Notes: a model not told the origin generated them from the sequence alone. DNA of 64,000 bases from Hygrocybe punicea (GCA_963556145.1 OY744472.1:1736001-1800000), one strand, 5' to 3'; positions 11,487 to 23,686 are shown, counted from the first letter of the stretch. Numbers and translations are program-made.

Positions 11487-13659
11487 AAACGCCAATCGTC
11501 ATAACTTATACACTACTGGCATCGGTGCATGTGCATGTGCCAAGCATGGTTGCTTTGTACCCCACAGTGTCGTCGACTTCCAGAAGGGTGAACGGTTAGT
11601 CATGTATTTTGAGCTATGAATCGTGACAAATTTATTAAAGAGTCTGCACCAGACACATGAACATTGATTATTCGATATGCAACGCTCTCAATAGGCTGTG
11701 CCACAGTGGTATCACCCAAGCACTGGTGGAATATGATATTGCCTGCAGTTGGCTGATCAATTTTGCTAAAAGGGTTTCCGATTCCAACCACCTCACTCTC
11801 CCTGAGGCGCTTGAGATCATTGGGGCTGTGGGCAAGTTTCATCTTGGTGCACATGTTGCCAAGTGTTTTGCCCTATTCAGTCTCAACTTCGTTCGTGGTG
11901 CTGGTCAGCAGGATGGTGAAATTTTGGAGACACTGTGGGCTATCATCAACAAGATTTCCAGTTTTATTCGTTTCATGTCAAAATCCCAATGACGTGAGAT
12001 CTTGGATGACCTTATGAGGGATTCGAATTGGAAGAAGTTGGTAGGAATGGGTAGGTGATTCATAGGCATGTCATCAATACATATCATCACCATAGCTGTC
12101 ACACAGTTCGGTCTTTGTTGAAATGATATGATAAAGCAGTAGATGGAATGCAGGAAATGAAGACAGCCTTTGAGGAGCTTTCCGAAACTGTGGATGAGCA
12201 AGTGCTGGCGGAGTGGAAGGAAGAAGAAAGAAGGGCAATGGATTTCCGTGGTGACTACTTGAGGGTATTCGACGTCAGAATGGAGAAAGGTTTGTCTTGT
12301 AAAGTGTTGGTGTTTTGGACACGGTAATGATGTTTCACCAGCACCATCGCAGGCTGAGATCAGGTTGAGACTGATGACAGGGAATCCCAAAGATGTAATG
12401 GCTGGTCGGGTGACCATCTTAAATGAAGGAATAAACATAGAACAAGCACAGTAGGATGTATCCTCATTCTCATCGATTGTCTCTTTGACATTTGTTTACC
12501 CTACAGGAATACTCTGAAAACAACGGCTCGTGCTGTTCAAAAAACGGGCAGTTTCACAGACAAGGCAAATCTGGAGGATCGGCGAAATAGACTGCAGTCT
12601 CGGATCGACTCGTTCCACAGAAAAATACAAGGAATACTTGGTGAAGATGTGGATGAGTGTAATCTGGTCAATTATGATCCCACTGCTGATGACTGGATTG
12701 TGGATGTGGATGAGGAGGGTGGGGTAGACGAAGAAGATGATGACCATGTTGCAGAATGGCCAGAAAATTGCCGACTCACAATGCCATCGACCTTAGGAGT
12801 GGAGGAATGTGCTCGGCTGGGTTTGGAAAATTTGGTGGCTCAGGAGGTGGAACTCAGGGTGGGCCAAGCAAACGATTGTTTGGAAAACTTGAGGATGACA
12901 CTGGGTGAGAAAATGGTAATCTTTCGAACCTCTGTTCGTGGAGCAAACAGCCAGAAGAAGAAGACTCGAGCATGGGACGACATACATGCCATCCAGCAAA
13001 AAGTTGGTAAATATGCCACCAGCTACAGGCAGGCTCGTCAAGCATTGGTCAATCTAGGGGGGAATGCAGACATTTTGGATCGTTTCAAAGTGCTGAGGCA
13101 GGAGGATATCAAGATGAGTGGTGATATGCTTGAGGAGAATAGAGTGGGCCAGAGGAGTCACAAGCTGCCCTGGATCTGGCGGAGGAAAGAAAGGAATAAT
13201 ACTGGTGACAACGATTGGATGCAAGAAGGTGAATGGTTCTGCTACAGCAATTCATGGAAGATCTTACTGCTATACAGTGTATCGTGTAAACTGGCTCCGT
13301 GGCAAGGCCAGATATGATCGGTGGTCTGAAGAATTGCAAAGCGTCAAGTCAGAAATGGGTAACGTGATTCGTTGGCTGCAACACCAGAAGGTGCAATGGG
13401 AAGCACGTCGTGACAAAGTTGGTCTGGGACTGAGGGGGCACATCTGTTATGTGGAAAAACAAATGGTAATGTGGAGGAATATGATAGCACAAGCAGAAAC
13501 TGCCTTTTCCAACAAGATGGAGTAATACATATTATTAGAGAAGATATAGTTGAACAGAAGAAAGTAATATATTTTTAACCAACTGGACCATAACCATCTG
13601 CCAAGAATGACCAGCAAGCCAATATATGGTATTTGCCAACCCATGTCCCATGGCTGATG

Positions 13660-14740
13660 GTATACTAACCAGGATTGGCCAATCCATGGCCAACCGAAAT
13701 ACCCAGACCTGTCGGCCAATCCACCTTTCATGGCCAGCCGACATACCCAGACCCGTCGGTCAATCCATGTTCCATGGCCAGCCAAAATACCCAGACCTGT
13801 CGGCCAATCCACCTTTCATGGCCAGCCGACATACCGAGACCCGTCGGCCAATCCATGTTCCATGGCCAGCTGAAATACCCAGACCCGTCGGCCAATCCAT
13901 GTTCCATGGCCAGCTGAAATACCCAGACCCATCGGCCAACCCACGTTCCATGGCCAGCCAACATACCCAGACCCGTCGGCCAACCCACGTTCCATGGCCA
14001 GCTGAAATACCCAGACCCGTCGGCCAATCCACCTTTCATGGCCAGCCGACATACCCAGACCTGTCGGCCAATCCATGTTCCATGGCCAGCTGAAATACCC
14101 AGACCTGTCGGCCAATTCACCTTTCATGGCCAGCCGACATACCGAGACCCGTCGGCCAATCCATGTTCCATGGCCAACCCAAATACCCAGACCCGTCGGC
14201 CAATCCATGTTCCATGGCCAGCTGAAATACCCAGACCCATTGGCCAATCCATGTTCCATGGCCAACCGAAATACCCAGTGTGGTCGGCCAATCCACCTTT
14301 CATGGCCAGCCGACATACCCAGACCCGTCGGCCAACCCACGTTCCATGGCCAGCTGAAATACCCAGACCTGTCGGCCAATCCACCTTTCATGGCCAGCCG
14401 ACATACCGAGACCCGTCGGCCAATCCATGTTCCATGGCCAACCAAAATACCCAGACCCGTCAGCCAATCCATGTTCCATGGCCAGCTGAAATACCCAGAC
14501 CCATTGGCCAATCCATGTTCCATGGCCAACTGAAATACCCAGACACGTTGGCCAATCCACCTTTCATGGCCAGCCAAATTACCCTGGGCTGTCGGCCAAT
14601 CCATGTTCCATGGCCTGCCAAGATACCCAGACCGGTGGGCCAATCCATCTCCCATGGCCAGCCAAAATATCCAGACCCGTTGGCCAATATATCCCCCTGC
14701 TTCGGCCAACTCATGTCCCTCAGAACATAGACCCCTCGGC
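13660..14740. repeat. 44-bp minisatellite, about 24 units
   Basis: The 44-bp unit (for example CAGACCCGTCGGCCAATCCA followed by TGTTCCATGGCCAGCTGAAA and TACC) repeats with small differences from the 3' side of the KDZ gene to about 14740. Because 44 is not divisible by three, long frames cycle through all three phases with a 44-residue repeat on both strands. Alternating unit types (TGTTCCATGG versus CTTTCATGG) suggest higher-order expansion of a two- or three-unit block. I see no transcription signal and treat it as non-coding. Confidence 0.9.
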
Positions 14741-14933
14741 CAAGCCATCTCCCCTGGAGAAAGATATTGGTCGGCCGAGATTGGCTGGCCCACTCAGAGT
14801 GGGAATTGTCCCTCTCGGCTGAGCCATGTCTTGTGGAAAAGATATGCTGTAAGGTGTGTGGCATGGCTACATTTGCCTTTTCCAGCATGTGGGATTACGC
14901 TTGGGCATTCAGATGGTATAGTCATCTGTCTTT

Positions 14934-16166
14934 CTAGCCTGTTCTGACAAGTTTATTCTCCTTCGTATAGAGCCTGCATATTCTGTTGTGGAAGTTAACC
15001 CATCCACCGCTTTCATCAAATCGGCTCAGCGATGGTAGCGAGTTCTGTGACTCCGGTACATGTTGTACATGTTGTAGCTGATATTGTATGTCCTTTCCAT
15101 CCACTGTGAAGTGTAAAATGACAGTTCTGCGACCAAGAGCTCCAGCAGCTACCTTTCCTAGTCCTTGAACGGTAGCTTCATCCAGAATTTTGTACATGAT
15201 AAATGTGTTTCAGGAATTGCTGATGTGACTTGTCATTCTGGAATCCAGTAACCACTCGTAGTTTGAAATATTGTCTGTATTCACTGTGTATGCTACATCC
15301 TGTAACATATTATTGACATTGTCTGCAGCTTGATTTGATTGGTTCTGGTGGTTTCCACCCTTTCCGGCACCCTTTCCTTTCCCTTTTGGCCCTTGCCCTT
15401 CCTTTCCACCACCTTTAGACCAGCAGTCCTTCACCATATGTCCCTTCTTGTGGCAGTTTAAGCATTCCATCTTGGAATTGGCTGCCTTCTGCTTTCCATT
15501 ACCCTTTCCATCGTGCTTTCCAGTGAACCTCCCATGCATAGCGACATTGTTAGGATCTTCACTGCACTCACAGTGCCTGCAGTCTTCCTCTAATAGGATC
15601 ACGACTAGTTCGTGTGACATCAGTGATGTTCCATCCTTCTTCAAGCCTAAGTATGCCAATGTATACAAGTCCCAACTTTCTGGTAAGGAGGATACAAGTA
15701 TCATTGCAAAATCTTCATTGGAAATGAGGCTTCCCATCAAGTGGAGCTCCTCCTGCAGTTCCCAGAGCTTCAATATGTGCTCAATTAGGTCAAATCCTTC
15801 TTCAGCAATCAACTGGTACAATGCACATCGTGTCACTAATATTCTGAGCTTCCCCCTGGATTCCTTTCCCAAGGTTAGCTGCTTCCACATCTCACTCGCT
15901 GTGTGCACACCAATGATATGTATCATTTCCACATTGCCAATTGCAAGCTCAATCCACGTCCTCATCTTGGCATCTCTGCCATGCCATTTCTTCATCACCT
16001 GGGATTCCACTGGTGTTGGACAGGAAGTGTCCGCTGGGACAGGGGCCTTTGATTCCACATCAATGTACATCTCTAACCCCAAGATCCCGAAGCATGGCTA
16101 ACATCCATCTCTTCCACGGCATCCAATTGTTCCCCTTCAATAACTTGATCCAGTGGGATCCTGATG
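14934..16166 (-). pseudogene. Copia element 2: gag and protease remnant (3' part of split gag)
   Basis: The minus strand encodes a Copia Gag capsid region, a CCHC zinc knuckle (CLNCHKKGHMVKDC at about 15440-15480) and the start of the protease (WLLDSRMTSHIS), where the catalytic DSG is DSR. The first Gag codons are missing here: they lie at 30464-30438, upstream of Copia element 1, which inserted into this gag. A one-base shift near 16082 breaks the frame (an upstream Met-Leu-Ala-Met-Leu-Arg-Asp segment, then Leu-Glu-Met-Tyr-Ile-Asp). The element is lost beyond about 14900, next to the minisatellite. Confidence 0.85.
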
Positions 16167-16479
16167 TAAAGTGGCTATAGACTGGAGTCTCAGTGTGAAT
16201 ATGAAGAGCAACTAATGTATTCATTATCTATAGACTGGAGTCTATAGGTACATCAGTCTAAGATATAAAATCAGAAAAAGGGGAATACAGACCTCAGTGC
16301 AAATACGAAGAGCAACTGAGGTCTTTCTACGCTGCAAAGGGGGTAAATATACTACTGTAGACAAAGAAGAACATCGAGACAAAGCATGAGTGATCCAAAA
16401 AGGAAAGAGTCTAGAATCTTATCTAATTGTTGTCTAATCTTATCATCGATCGGAGCATTTATGTTTGCCCAGTTCAACA
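16167..16479 (-). repeat. 3' LTR of Copia element 1
   Basis: This 313-bp LTR is intact. By eye it differs from the 5' LTR (23713-23885 plus 30298-30437, also 313 bp) at 17 positions, 16 of them transitions. It directly follows the RNase H C-terminus and its purine tract. Confidence 0.92.
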
Positions 16480-17390
16480 CTCCCCTTCAAACTATACACA
16501 GCCTGAGTTCAGAGGCAAAATGCTTCACTTTGGCGGATGGGAGGGCCTTGGTCAATGTATCTGCTACCATATTGTCCATTGGGCAGTAAATCAGCCAGAG
16601 TGCGCCGTTCTCAATGACCCATTGAATGAAATGAAAATGCACATCAATGTGCTTGGTCCGTGCATGATACTGGTGTTCCTTGGATAAGGCAATCATGGAT
16701 TGATTATTCGAGAAGAGAGTTGTTGGAATGGTTATGGGTTCAAAGAGTTGGGACAACAAAGAATGAAGCCAGATGGCTTCTTTGCTGCATTCATAGCAGC
16801 TATGTATTCGCTCTCCGTCATTACAACAAAATGATCTGTTGTCTTTTACAGCTCCAGGAAACGGCTCTCCCATCCAAAATGAAGGTGTAACCATTTATCG
16901 CATGTCTGTCTTCAGCCATGCTGCCATCTGCATCTGCATATCCAAGTAGCTCCTTTTTCATGCCACCATACAATAGCCAAAGGTCCTTCGTCCCTGCAAG
17001 GTATCAAAAAACCCGCTTTGCTGCATCCCAGTGAGTGGGCCCTGGATCCTTAGAGAATCTAGATAGTGTTGTTACAGTGAACATGATATCTGGTCGGGTC
17101 CTGAGGCCAGCCCACATAAGAGATCCTATGGCTTCCAAGTACAGTATGTCCCGCATTGTTGCAAATTCCTGGGCAGTGACTGGCGATTGTGACAAGGTGA
17201 GCTTTACATCTGTTTCCATTGGTGTAGAAACAGGTTTACAATCTTTGAGGTTGAACCAGCATATAATGGAACTTATATATGATCATTGTGATAGATGGAT
17301 AGTCTGCATCTCTCGATCCCAACAGATTTCAATTCTGAGAAGTCAATGTAACTCTCCTAGGTTGCAAATTTTCGAATGCCGGCTTTGGTT

Positions 17391-18378
17391 TAGTGTTGCC
17401 GTAGTTCGGTTCCGAACCTAGCCGAACCCGGTTCAAACCCCGAACCGAACCCTAGGTTCAGTCTAAGTTCAGCCAAGTGCTGAACTGGACCCCGGGTTCA
17501 GTTCCGGGTTTCGAGGCCTGCCGGATTTCCTGAACGGCTCCAAACCGCGTCCAAACCGTGAACGCAGATATTTTCAAGGTATTTATTTCATTTGTTTTTC
17601 GTATTTCTTTACTTACTTTTTTGTGTTAAATGGTATCATGTGACCATTACACGAAGTTTCTTCACCAACAACAACAACTTGAACGCAAGGCCAATGAACG
17701 TGACACAATGTCGCGTTCATGGACACAGGTAAGTTTTATCATTTATCTTAACTTTACTAATATTATCTGTTACAGGAAACTCGACCACGACCACATCGCG
17801 AGCACACCACCGCCCCAACGCCAACGCGATGCCAATGGACGCGGGACAGCCGCAACACCACCACCACCACCACCACCACCACCACCACCAGCGGCGGCGG
17901 CAATGGCAACGGCAATGGCAACGGCAACCAGGCAACGACAACGGCAACGGCCAGCAGCAGCAGCAACAGTGGAAGCAGCAGCGCCGGCAGCAACGGCAGC
18001 AGCAGCAGTGGCAGCGGCAGCGGCAACGGCAAATGCCATCCAACATCACCACCAGCAGCAGCAACTACAATGGCAAGGACAACCACGACGGCCAGCAGCA
18101 GCAGTGCCGGATGGCTCCCCTGCAGCCCAACTACCTCGCAAAGTGCAGCGCCATATCAATTGATACGTGCCTGCCATTCACGAGGAGAACAGAGCTCATG
18201 GGGTGAGCCCATCTCGGTCCGGGGTTCAGACCGCGTCTGAACCCAGACCGAATGCGGACAGACAGTTCAATGCCGTCTGGGTCCAGGTTTGGCCCAGCAC
18301 CAAACTGGACCCGAAGTTCAGTTCGCGGTTCCGCCAAAAAGGGTCGGAACCGGACCGAACTGAACTTCGGCAACACTA
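17391..18378 (+). mobile_element. Non-autonomous hAT element, family N1 copy 2
   Basis: The ends TAGTGTTGCCG and CGGCAACACTA are flanked by a perfect 8-bp duplication CTTTGGTT (17383-17390, 18379-18386). It is 988 bp and collinear with copy 1, with the same subterminal GAACC words, CAC/CAG simple repeats and 52-bp palindrome (18134-18185). It lies in the RT region of Copia element 1. Confidence 0.92.
18134..18185. repeat. 52-bp internal palindrome of hAT N1 copy 2
   Basis: The arms start CCTCGCAAAG and end ATTCACGAGG around an ATCAATTGAT centre. It aligns with 11247-11298. Confidence 0.85.
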
Positions 18379-18803
18379 CTTTGGTTGTGTTGATGAGCTG
18401 AATAGATGTAGTGGCAATCGTGCAATTGTCAACATGAATGGCAATTATGGTGAGTCTGTCGCTGACTTTGAGTATTAAAACAGCCTGATCAACTTCACAT
18501 CTCTTAAAGCCTAAGTTGTTGACGAGAATAAAAACAAGTTTTTGGTACCAGCAATGGCTGCTCTGTTTTAGTCCATACAGGCCTTGTTTAGGTGGCAGAC
18601 TTTCATTGTGGAATCTGGGGCATGGTAGCCGGGCAGTTGTTTCATATATACGACTTCGTTATTGGTAAGTTCTCCATTTAAGTAAGCACCCTTTTTGATG
18701 TATTTCAAGATCAAGTTGGGTGCCCATTGCAAGGATGGTATGGATGGAAGTGAGTTTAGCAACGGGTGCAAAGGTGTCAAAGTAGTCGACACCAGGGACT
18801 TGT

Positions 18804-20439
18804 TACATTTTGCAGCTCCGCAACTCCGATTCCAACTCTGGTACCTACCATGACGATTCCGCTTTGCCACACCTTCCTTTTTTGTTTCCTTTTACCTTTT
18901 GTCTTCTTTTGGACATCGTTGTTTATTCTTGTCCTTGTTCTCTTTTCTTCCTTTCTTCTAGAACAATCCAGACCGACCATGGACACATCCCCACGTTACC
19001 TTGCTGTACCCGAACAGTCTCCTTGCCGACGGACATCACCGACATTGTCTTTTCCCTGACATATTGTTGACTTCATCCCATGACAAACCGATTCACAATG
19101 GCTGTACTCCCAACACAGCTCATTACTGTAATTGTTATTGGCAGCATTGCCATCACCTTCCTGATCGGTTTCTACATTATCATGATCTATCTTTGGCATA
19201 GACGCCTGTCCACCATTGATACATCTGACTTCTACCTTGACAATATATCGACACGTAATTGACAATTGCCATTCTCGGATATATGGTTTCCACTTTCGTA
19301 TTCTGTGCCTACCATTATCCTCCCTGATTATCCGACGACATTCCTCGCCTGCATGCATGCCCTGAACAATCCTTGATCACAAGACATTTCACTGTTCCCT
19401 CCAATCCGACCATCGCCGAAGTACATACCTTCAGACTTCGACCACAGACCATACGACTTCCCAATACAGTGAACCGACCCCTATCGTTTATTGTTCACAT
19501 GACATCGCTTCAATGCAGTACCCAACGTCTTATTCCTACAGCTTGTCACTCATGCCATGACTCGAAACCTGGACCCACATTCATTTATCCTTTTCCATCC
19601 ATAACCTTGATACCTCCCACACTCACTTACAACAATACCCTTTCTTGGATGAATACCGACATCAGGTGGACCACGTTGTTCTACACACAGGACAAGACAT
19701 CACCCCTTGATACGTCATTGACACAGACATCGTCATCCGGTACAGCTTATGCTGTTCGCATGTCTGACCTCGACTATCCCCACCATCCTAGTTGGTTTTC
19801 TCTCCATACATTCCCTTGTTTTCCTTTATACCGACCTTGTCGCTATATCCCCGCTACCTCAAGACACTCTCATTACCAATCCTACACTGGACGATACCCC
19901 TCTTCGACCTGACTGTGCATTGCACTTGCCAGACTGCGCACTTGCCTGTTACAGCAAGTATAGACCCCGAATTGGCAATTCTGCATGTCACATGATCCAA
20001 TGACAAATCATCCGAGTCATCCGGACCCCCTCTATTCCTCAATGACACCCAGGCCTCCAGTTGGATCGCGAGAACATCGACATGAGGATGCCTCATGTCC
20101 GCCTCATGGTGAAAACATGGTGTAGTTGGACATGTTGTAGCTTCATGGTTGGATTCCTATTTACCTCCCCTCAAGTCCATTCACTATATCTACTGTCCTT
20201 GTTGTTGGTTCGGACTTTTTCTTCTTTCTTTTCCTTACGTTTAGTCTGGTTCTTGGGGCAGACTCATCTTGTTTTGAGTAATCCCCACGGCTCGCAATGA
20301 CATTAGACCTTGACCCCCCCTTCTTAGCAGTGTTGTCTTAGCTATAAGCAACAATGAAAACTGCTGATCTCTCCTCTGGAAACCGCCGCCTAGTTAAGTT
20401 GATTGTTGCCGGAGCCCGCTGCAGAAGCGATCTGTAACA
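18804..20439. mobile_element. Unclassified 1.6-kb insertion in Copia RT, 8-bp duplication
   Basis: The Copia RT frame is cut between AQGFSQV (about 20450) and PGVDYFDT (about 18795). The flanks share GGACTTGT (18796-18803 and 20440-20447), an 8-bp duplication. The interior is pyrimidine-rich on the plus strand and has no coding motif I recognise; a 179-codon frame (19373-19912) is featureless. The ends (TACATTTTGCAGCTCC and GGAGCCCGCTGCAGAAGCG) are only loosely inverted. The duplication length suggests a non-autonomous hAT-type element, but the class is unproven. Confidence 0.65.
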
Positions 20440-20449
20440 GGACTTGTGA

Positions 20450-22462
20450 GAATCCTTGAGCTACTAAGCACACTTTGTGTCTAACAGTTGTACCAGCAGC
20501 GTCTTTTTTGGCACAGAAAACCCACTTGGATCCGATAATGTTTGCTCCTTCAGGTTTATCAACCAGACTCCAGGTTATTGCTTGTCATAGGGTCTCGAGT
20601 TCTTCATGTATGCCCTTTTCCCAGAGTAACCAATCTGGTCGATGCTTTGCTTCATTTAAGGTTTGTGGTTCGACAGCTTTGGCATTCACTGTTTCAAGCG
20701 CCAACAGATACTCTTCCCAGTTTTCATTTGTTGCTGCAAGTTTCCATTCCTCATCAGTGTTGATGTCATTTTTGGGTAGTTCAGGGTTGGCTGATGGGAA
20801 CTGGATGCCAGTGGTTATGAGTGGATCAGCTGGTTTGTTAGAGGTGCATCCTTTTCTGGCTATTAGGTCTGATATGAGTTGACCCAGTTTTCTGACACAT
20901 TTAGAACTGGGTAAGGTATTCTCAGGACTAACTTCATTGCTCTGCTGTTTTGGGAAGGTAAGGTGTTGGGTTTGGGCGTCAGCTTGTGGAGTTGTGGCTG
21001 GTACTGGATCGTCAGATGTGATGGGAGCATCTTGAACTGTCATTTCGGGTGGGACTTGTAAGTGCTTGTCGACTTGGGCTGGTTGTTTGGTTTCTTGCTC
21101 AAAAGTCCAATCTTCCCCCTCAAGACGTTCCATCGGCTCACCATCATTTCGAGTGTGTATGTTGTGCTCAATGGAAACGGTCTTCGAGTCTGGCCAGTAG
21201 ATGCACAAGCCCTTGCTGTTGTCGTCAAAACCAACCCATTGACCCCAATGCACACAACTGCCCAGCTTGTCACCTTTTTCAACCCTTACCCAGACTTTTT
21301 CCCCCCACTCGCGAATGCCAGCAATGCTAGGCTTAAACCTGGTAGTGGCTTCAAGAGGAATTGAATCATTCAGGGCCCTAGTTAGTGTGCGGTTGATTAA
21401 CCAGACAGCGTGGTGCACAGCTTCACCCCAAGAAACCTTGGCAGGCCGCTCATGTGGAGCATGGCACAGACATGTTCAATAAGTGTTCAATTGAAACGTT
21501 CAGATATGCCAGCATGTTGAGGGGTGTCATGCACGTTTAGCTTGCGGTGAGTGCCAGCCACCTGCAAGTGAAGGATAAAAGTCTTTCCGGAGTACTCACC
21601 CCCTCGGTCAGAATTAAGTGTGGAGATGGTCTTGCCAAACTGGGTGTGCAGTCGAGCCTCAAAATCCTTGTAAGCTTGAAAGGTCTCACCCTTGTTTTGT
21701 AACAAAGTGACATGAGCGAGTCGTGTCTTATCGTCAATGAAGCTAACATAGTATCACCGGCCCATAACATTGCAACAGCTGGTCCCCATACATTGCTGTG
21801 GATTTCTCCTCCCAGTTCGCTGGCATTTTCACCCTCCCTCTCCTTTGGAACAGGCTTGTGGGTGGCCTTGGCATATATGCATGATTCACAAAAGACAGGG
21901 GTATCTGAGGACCTCTCAAGATGTACACCCATTATGAAACCTTTAGTGACCATGTGTCTAGCAGTCTCGGGGCTATGTGGCCCAAATGCCAGTGCAATTT
22001 GTCAATCATTATCATTTCAAGCACATTCGCTGATTCATTCTTACTAACCAGCTGGTAGAGACTGCTTGCATCCTTCAGGATCTGGCCAATGACCTTTCCA
22101 TCCAGCACCCGAATGGTGCAAGTGCCTCTGGCAAAAAGCACCTCAAAACCAAGATTGTCAAGTTTCCCAATTGATATGAGGGTGTAGCCGACCTCGGGGG
22201 AGTAAAGGACCTCGTGAAGGTGTAGACTTGAGACATCAGCACCATTGGGCAGATCCAGCATGAGTGTACCCGCTTCAGTGGTGCTGAACCGTTGCTTGTT
22301 GGCCGCTCGGAAAGTCTTGGGATGGACTTCAGTCAGATTCTCCAGGGCATCACAGTAAGGTGATATATGCACAGTACAGCTGGAATCCAACAGGCTAACC
22401 CTGGATCCTTGCACAGCTCCATTATCCATGATGGCAGTGGTTCCCTCTGGCAACTTGGACAC
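20450..22462 (-). pseudogene. Copia element 1: protease, integrase and RT N-terminus
   Basis: Protease: LLDSSCTVHISP at about 22385 (DSG replaced by DSS). Gag-pre-integrase zinc region: HWHLGHIAPR (about 21990) and FCESCIYAKA (about 21880). Integrase core: NSDRGGEY (about 21600) and the Glu in HAGISERFN (about 21490), followed by the C-terminal GYF-like and linker region (21418-20585). RT begins at WLLWEKGIHEE and IIGSKWVF (about 20620-20510). The pieces lie in different frames. Confidence 0.88.
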
Positions 22463-22854
22463 AAGAAAAGCTCTTACTCAACTCCAGTTGACATTGTCAA
22501 CTGTGTCGGTATCTGGTTCATCACTAACAGCATTGAAGAGAAAGTTGTCAACCCAAACGTATTCCAGAGGATTGGTCTGGTTGTCACCCACATCCGAAAC
22601 ACCATTAGTGTGTTCGTTGGACAAGCCGTCAGTCTCACCATTGTCACTGGAGTCACTGACATCAAGTAGGCCTGGCAGACTATCGGATGCTGAACAGAAG
22701 GGCATAATGAGATGGGACGAGGTGTCGGTGTCAATGTCGTCCCTGGATGATGAAACAGAGTTGACGCCGAATGCCCCATCGCATTCCTCGATGTGGGCCA
22801 ATATAGGTGCATCATCGTTTTTGGCCCTATCACTGGCCTTGGCCTTTCAGGGCC

Positions 22855-23686
22855 TCAGGCAATACCTGCTAATATGGCCTAGCTCACCACAATTGTAGCA
22901 GTTTTTGTCCGCAAAGCAATTTTGCCTTTACTTTCTCTCCAGCGTTGCGGCCATGGCATCATTCTCATCATTGGTTGCCAGCTTGGTCATTGTCCATTTT
23001 GACCTTGTCTGTTGGGATCTGTAGTGGTCCCACTTGTCAGCAATTACTTGGATAAACAAGTCAGCCTCAATGGTATGAGTGAGGCTGTACAGCCTGGCTG
23101 TGGTGAGCTGCATCAAGGCAAAATTTGCAAGGTGGAGAGGGAGAGATGAAATAATGGTCAACTGGTAATCCTTGTTGTCAATGTCGACATCCAACAAGGC
23201 CAGGTTTTCTCTCTTTGTGCGCAACTCATCCAAAAACTTACGTACATCGCCTTTCTCAGGACACCTCGAGTCAAGGAAGGCAGCCCTCAACTCAGTCTGG
23301 GCAAAGACACTCCGACGAGTGTACTCCTCAATGATGGATGCCCAGGTGAGGGCAACGGTTTGGTGGCGATGGATCTTCATGGCCACTGAATCCAGTATCT
23401 TCTGTAGGAGAAGGTTCTTTGCTGTCACTTCATCCTTTACCTACTTGTCCCCATCAGGGTTCAGGGCTGGTGACCCATCATCTGAAGAAGGTGGAATCAA
23501 GGGCTGGGGGGCGCTTCCATCAAAATGTCCCCAATGCCCTTTTGCCATAACAGCAGCCATAAAATGTAGTTCAAAAATAGCCTAGTTGAGCCTGCTGGAG
23601 GCAAGTTTCAGGAGATCCGATGGGAGGGAGTCAGAGATGGCTTGAAGGGTGGTGGACATTTGGTTGGACAAGTGGGAGGCAGACAT
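22855..23686 (-). pseudogene. Copia element 1: gag (UBN2-type) with CCHC knuckle
   Basis: The apparent start is the ATG at 23686, 26 bases after the 5' LTR. At least two stops interrupt the first 90 codons (near 23583 and 23442). The main capsid block 23428-22928 is open and includes TWASIIEEYTRRSVFAQTEL. The zinc knuckle CYNCGELGHISRYC follows at about 22900-22860 in another frame. Confidence 0.85.

Larger units (their letters stand above)
8909..13525 (+). pseudogene. KDZ (Kyakuja-type) transposase with CxC2 domain, inactivated
   Basis: KDZ transposases cut and paste DNA with an RNase H-fold core. The N-terminal region has the cysteine cluster (CQSCLMADITIRCPDC, then CPSFCQRCC at about 9290-9370) seen in CxC2-KDZ proteins. 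The core shows the conserved DGNF segment (about 10207), YDIACSW (about 11730) with its Asp, and GQQDGEILETLW (about 11905) with its Glu. The charged C-terminal region ends at TAA 13523-13525. Several short introns interrupt it, for example near 12040-12150 and 12290-12345. Defects are a reading shift in the A-run near 8941-8950, a 1,046-bp hAT insertion (10441-11486), and an in-frame TGA at 11990-11992 just after a Met-Ser-Lys-Ser-Gln stretch. It follows the Ulp1-like gene directly. Confidence 0.88.
16487..18790 (-). pseudogene. Copia element 1: RT C-terminal half and RNase H
   Basis: Reading down the minus strand are RT segments (VDYFDTFAPV-like at about 18790-18740, then a degraded thumb region around 18600-18400). 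These are interrupted by hAT N1 copy 2, then ATMRDILYLEAIGSLMWA and RPDIMFTVTTLSRF (17160-17070). RNase H follows, with HARTKHIDVHFHFIQW and ADTLTKALP (about 16660-16530), and ends just before the LTR. Several stops and shifts are present. Confidence 0.85.

Noticed and set aside
10663..11502. Long frames of 136-279 codons on both strands in hAT N1 copy 1 (likewise 17630-18163 and 24057-25061)
   Set aside because: They consist of translated CAC/CAG/CGG simple repeats (poly-His, Ala, Gln, Ser, Leu, Cys in different phases) inside non-autonomous elements.
13660..14740. CRISPR-like array
   Set aside because: The units are contiguous with no unique spacers and the genome is eukaryotic.
13626..14793. 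Repeat proteins of 155, 230 and 325 codons
   Set aside because: They arise from a 44-bp minisatellite open in all six frames; no start context or introns support a gene.
15448..16101. Plus-strand frame of 217 codons
   Set aside because: Antisense shadow of the Copia 2 gag.
16167..16479. Solo LTR or LTR shared by two tandem Copia elements
   Set aside because: The matching split LTR at 23713-30437 and the in-frame gag junction show one Copia inserted in another.
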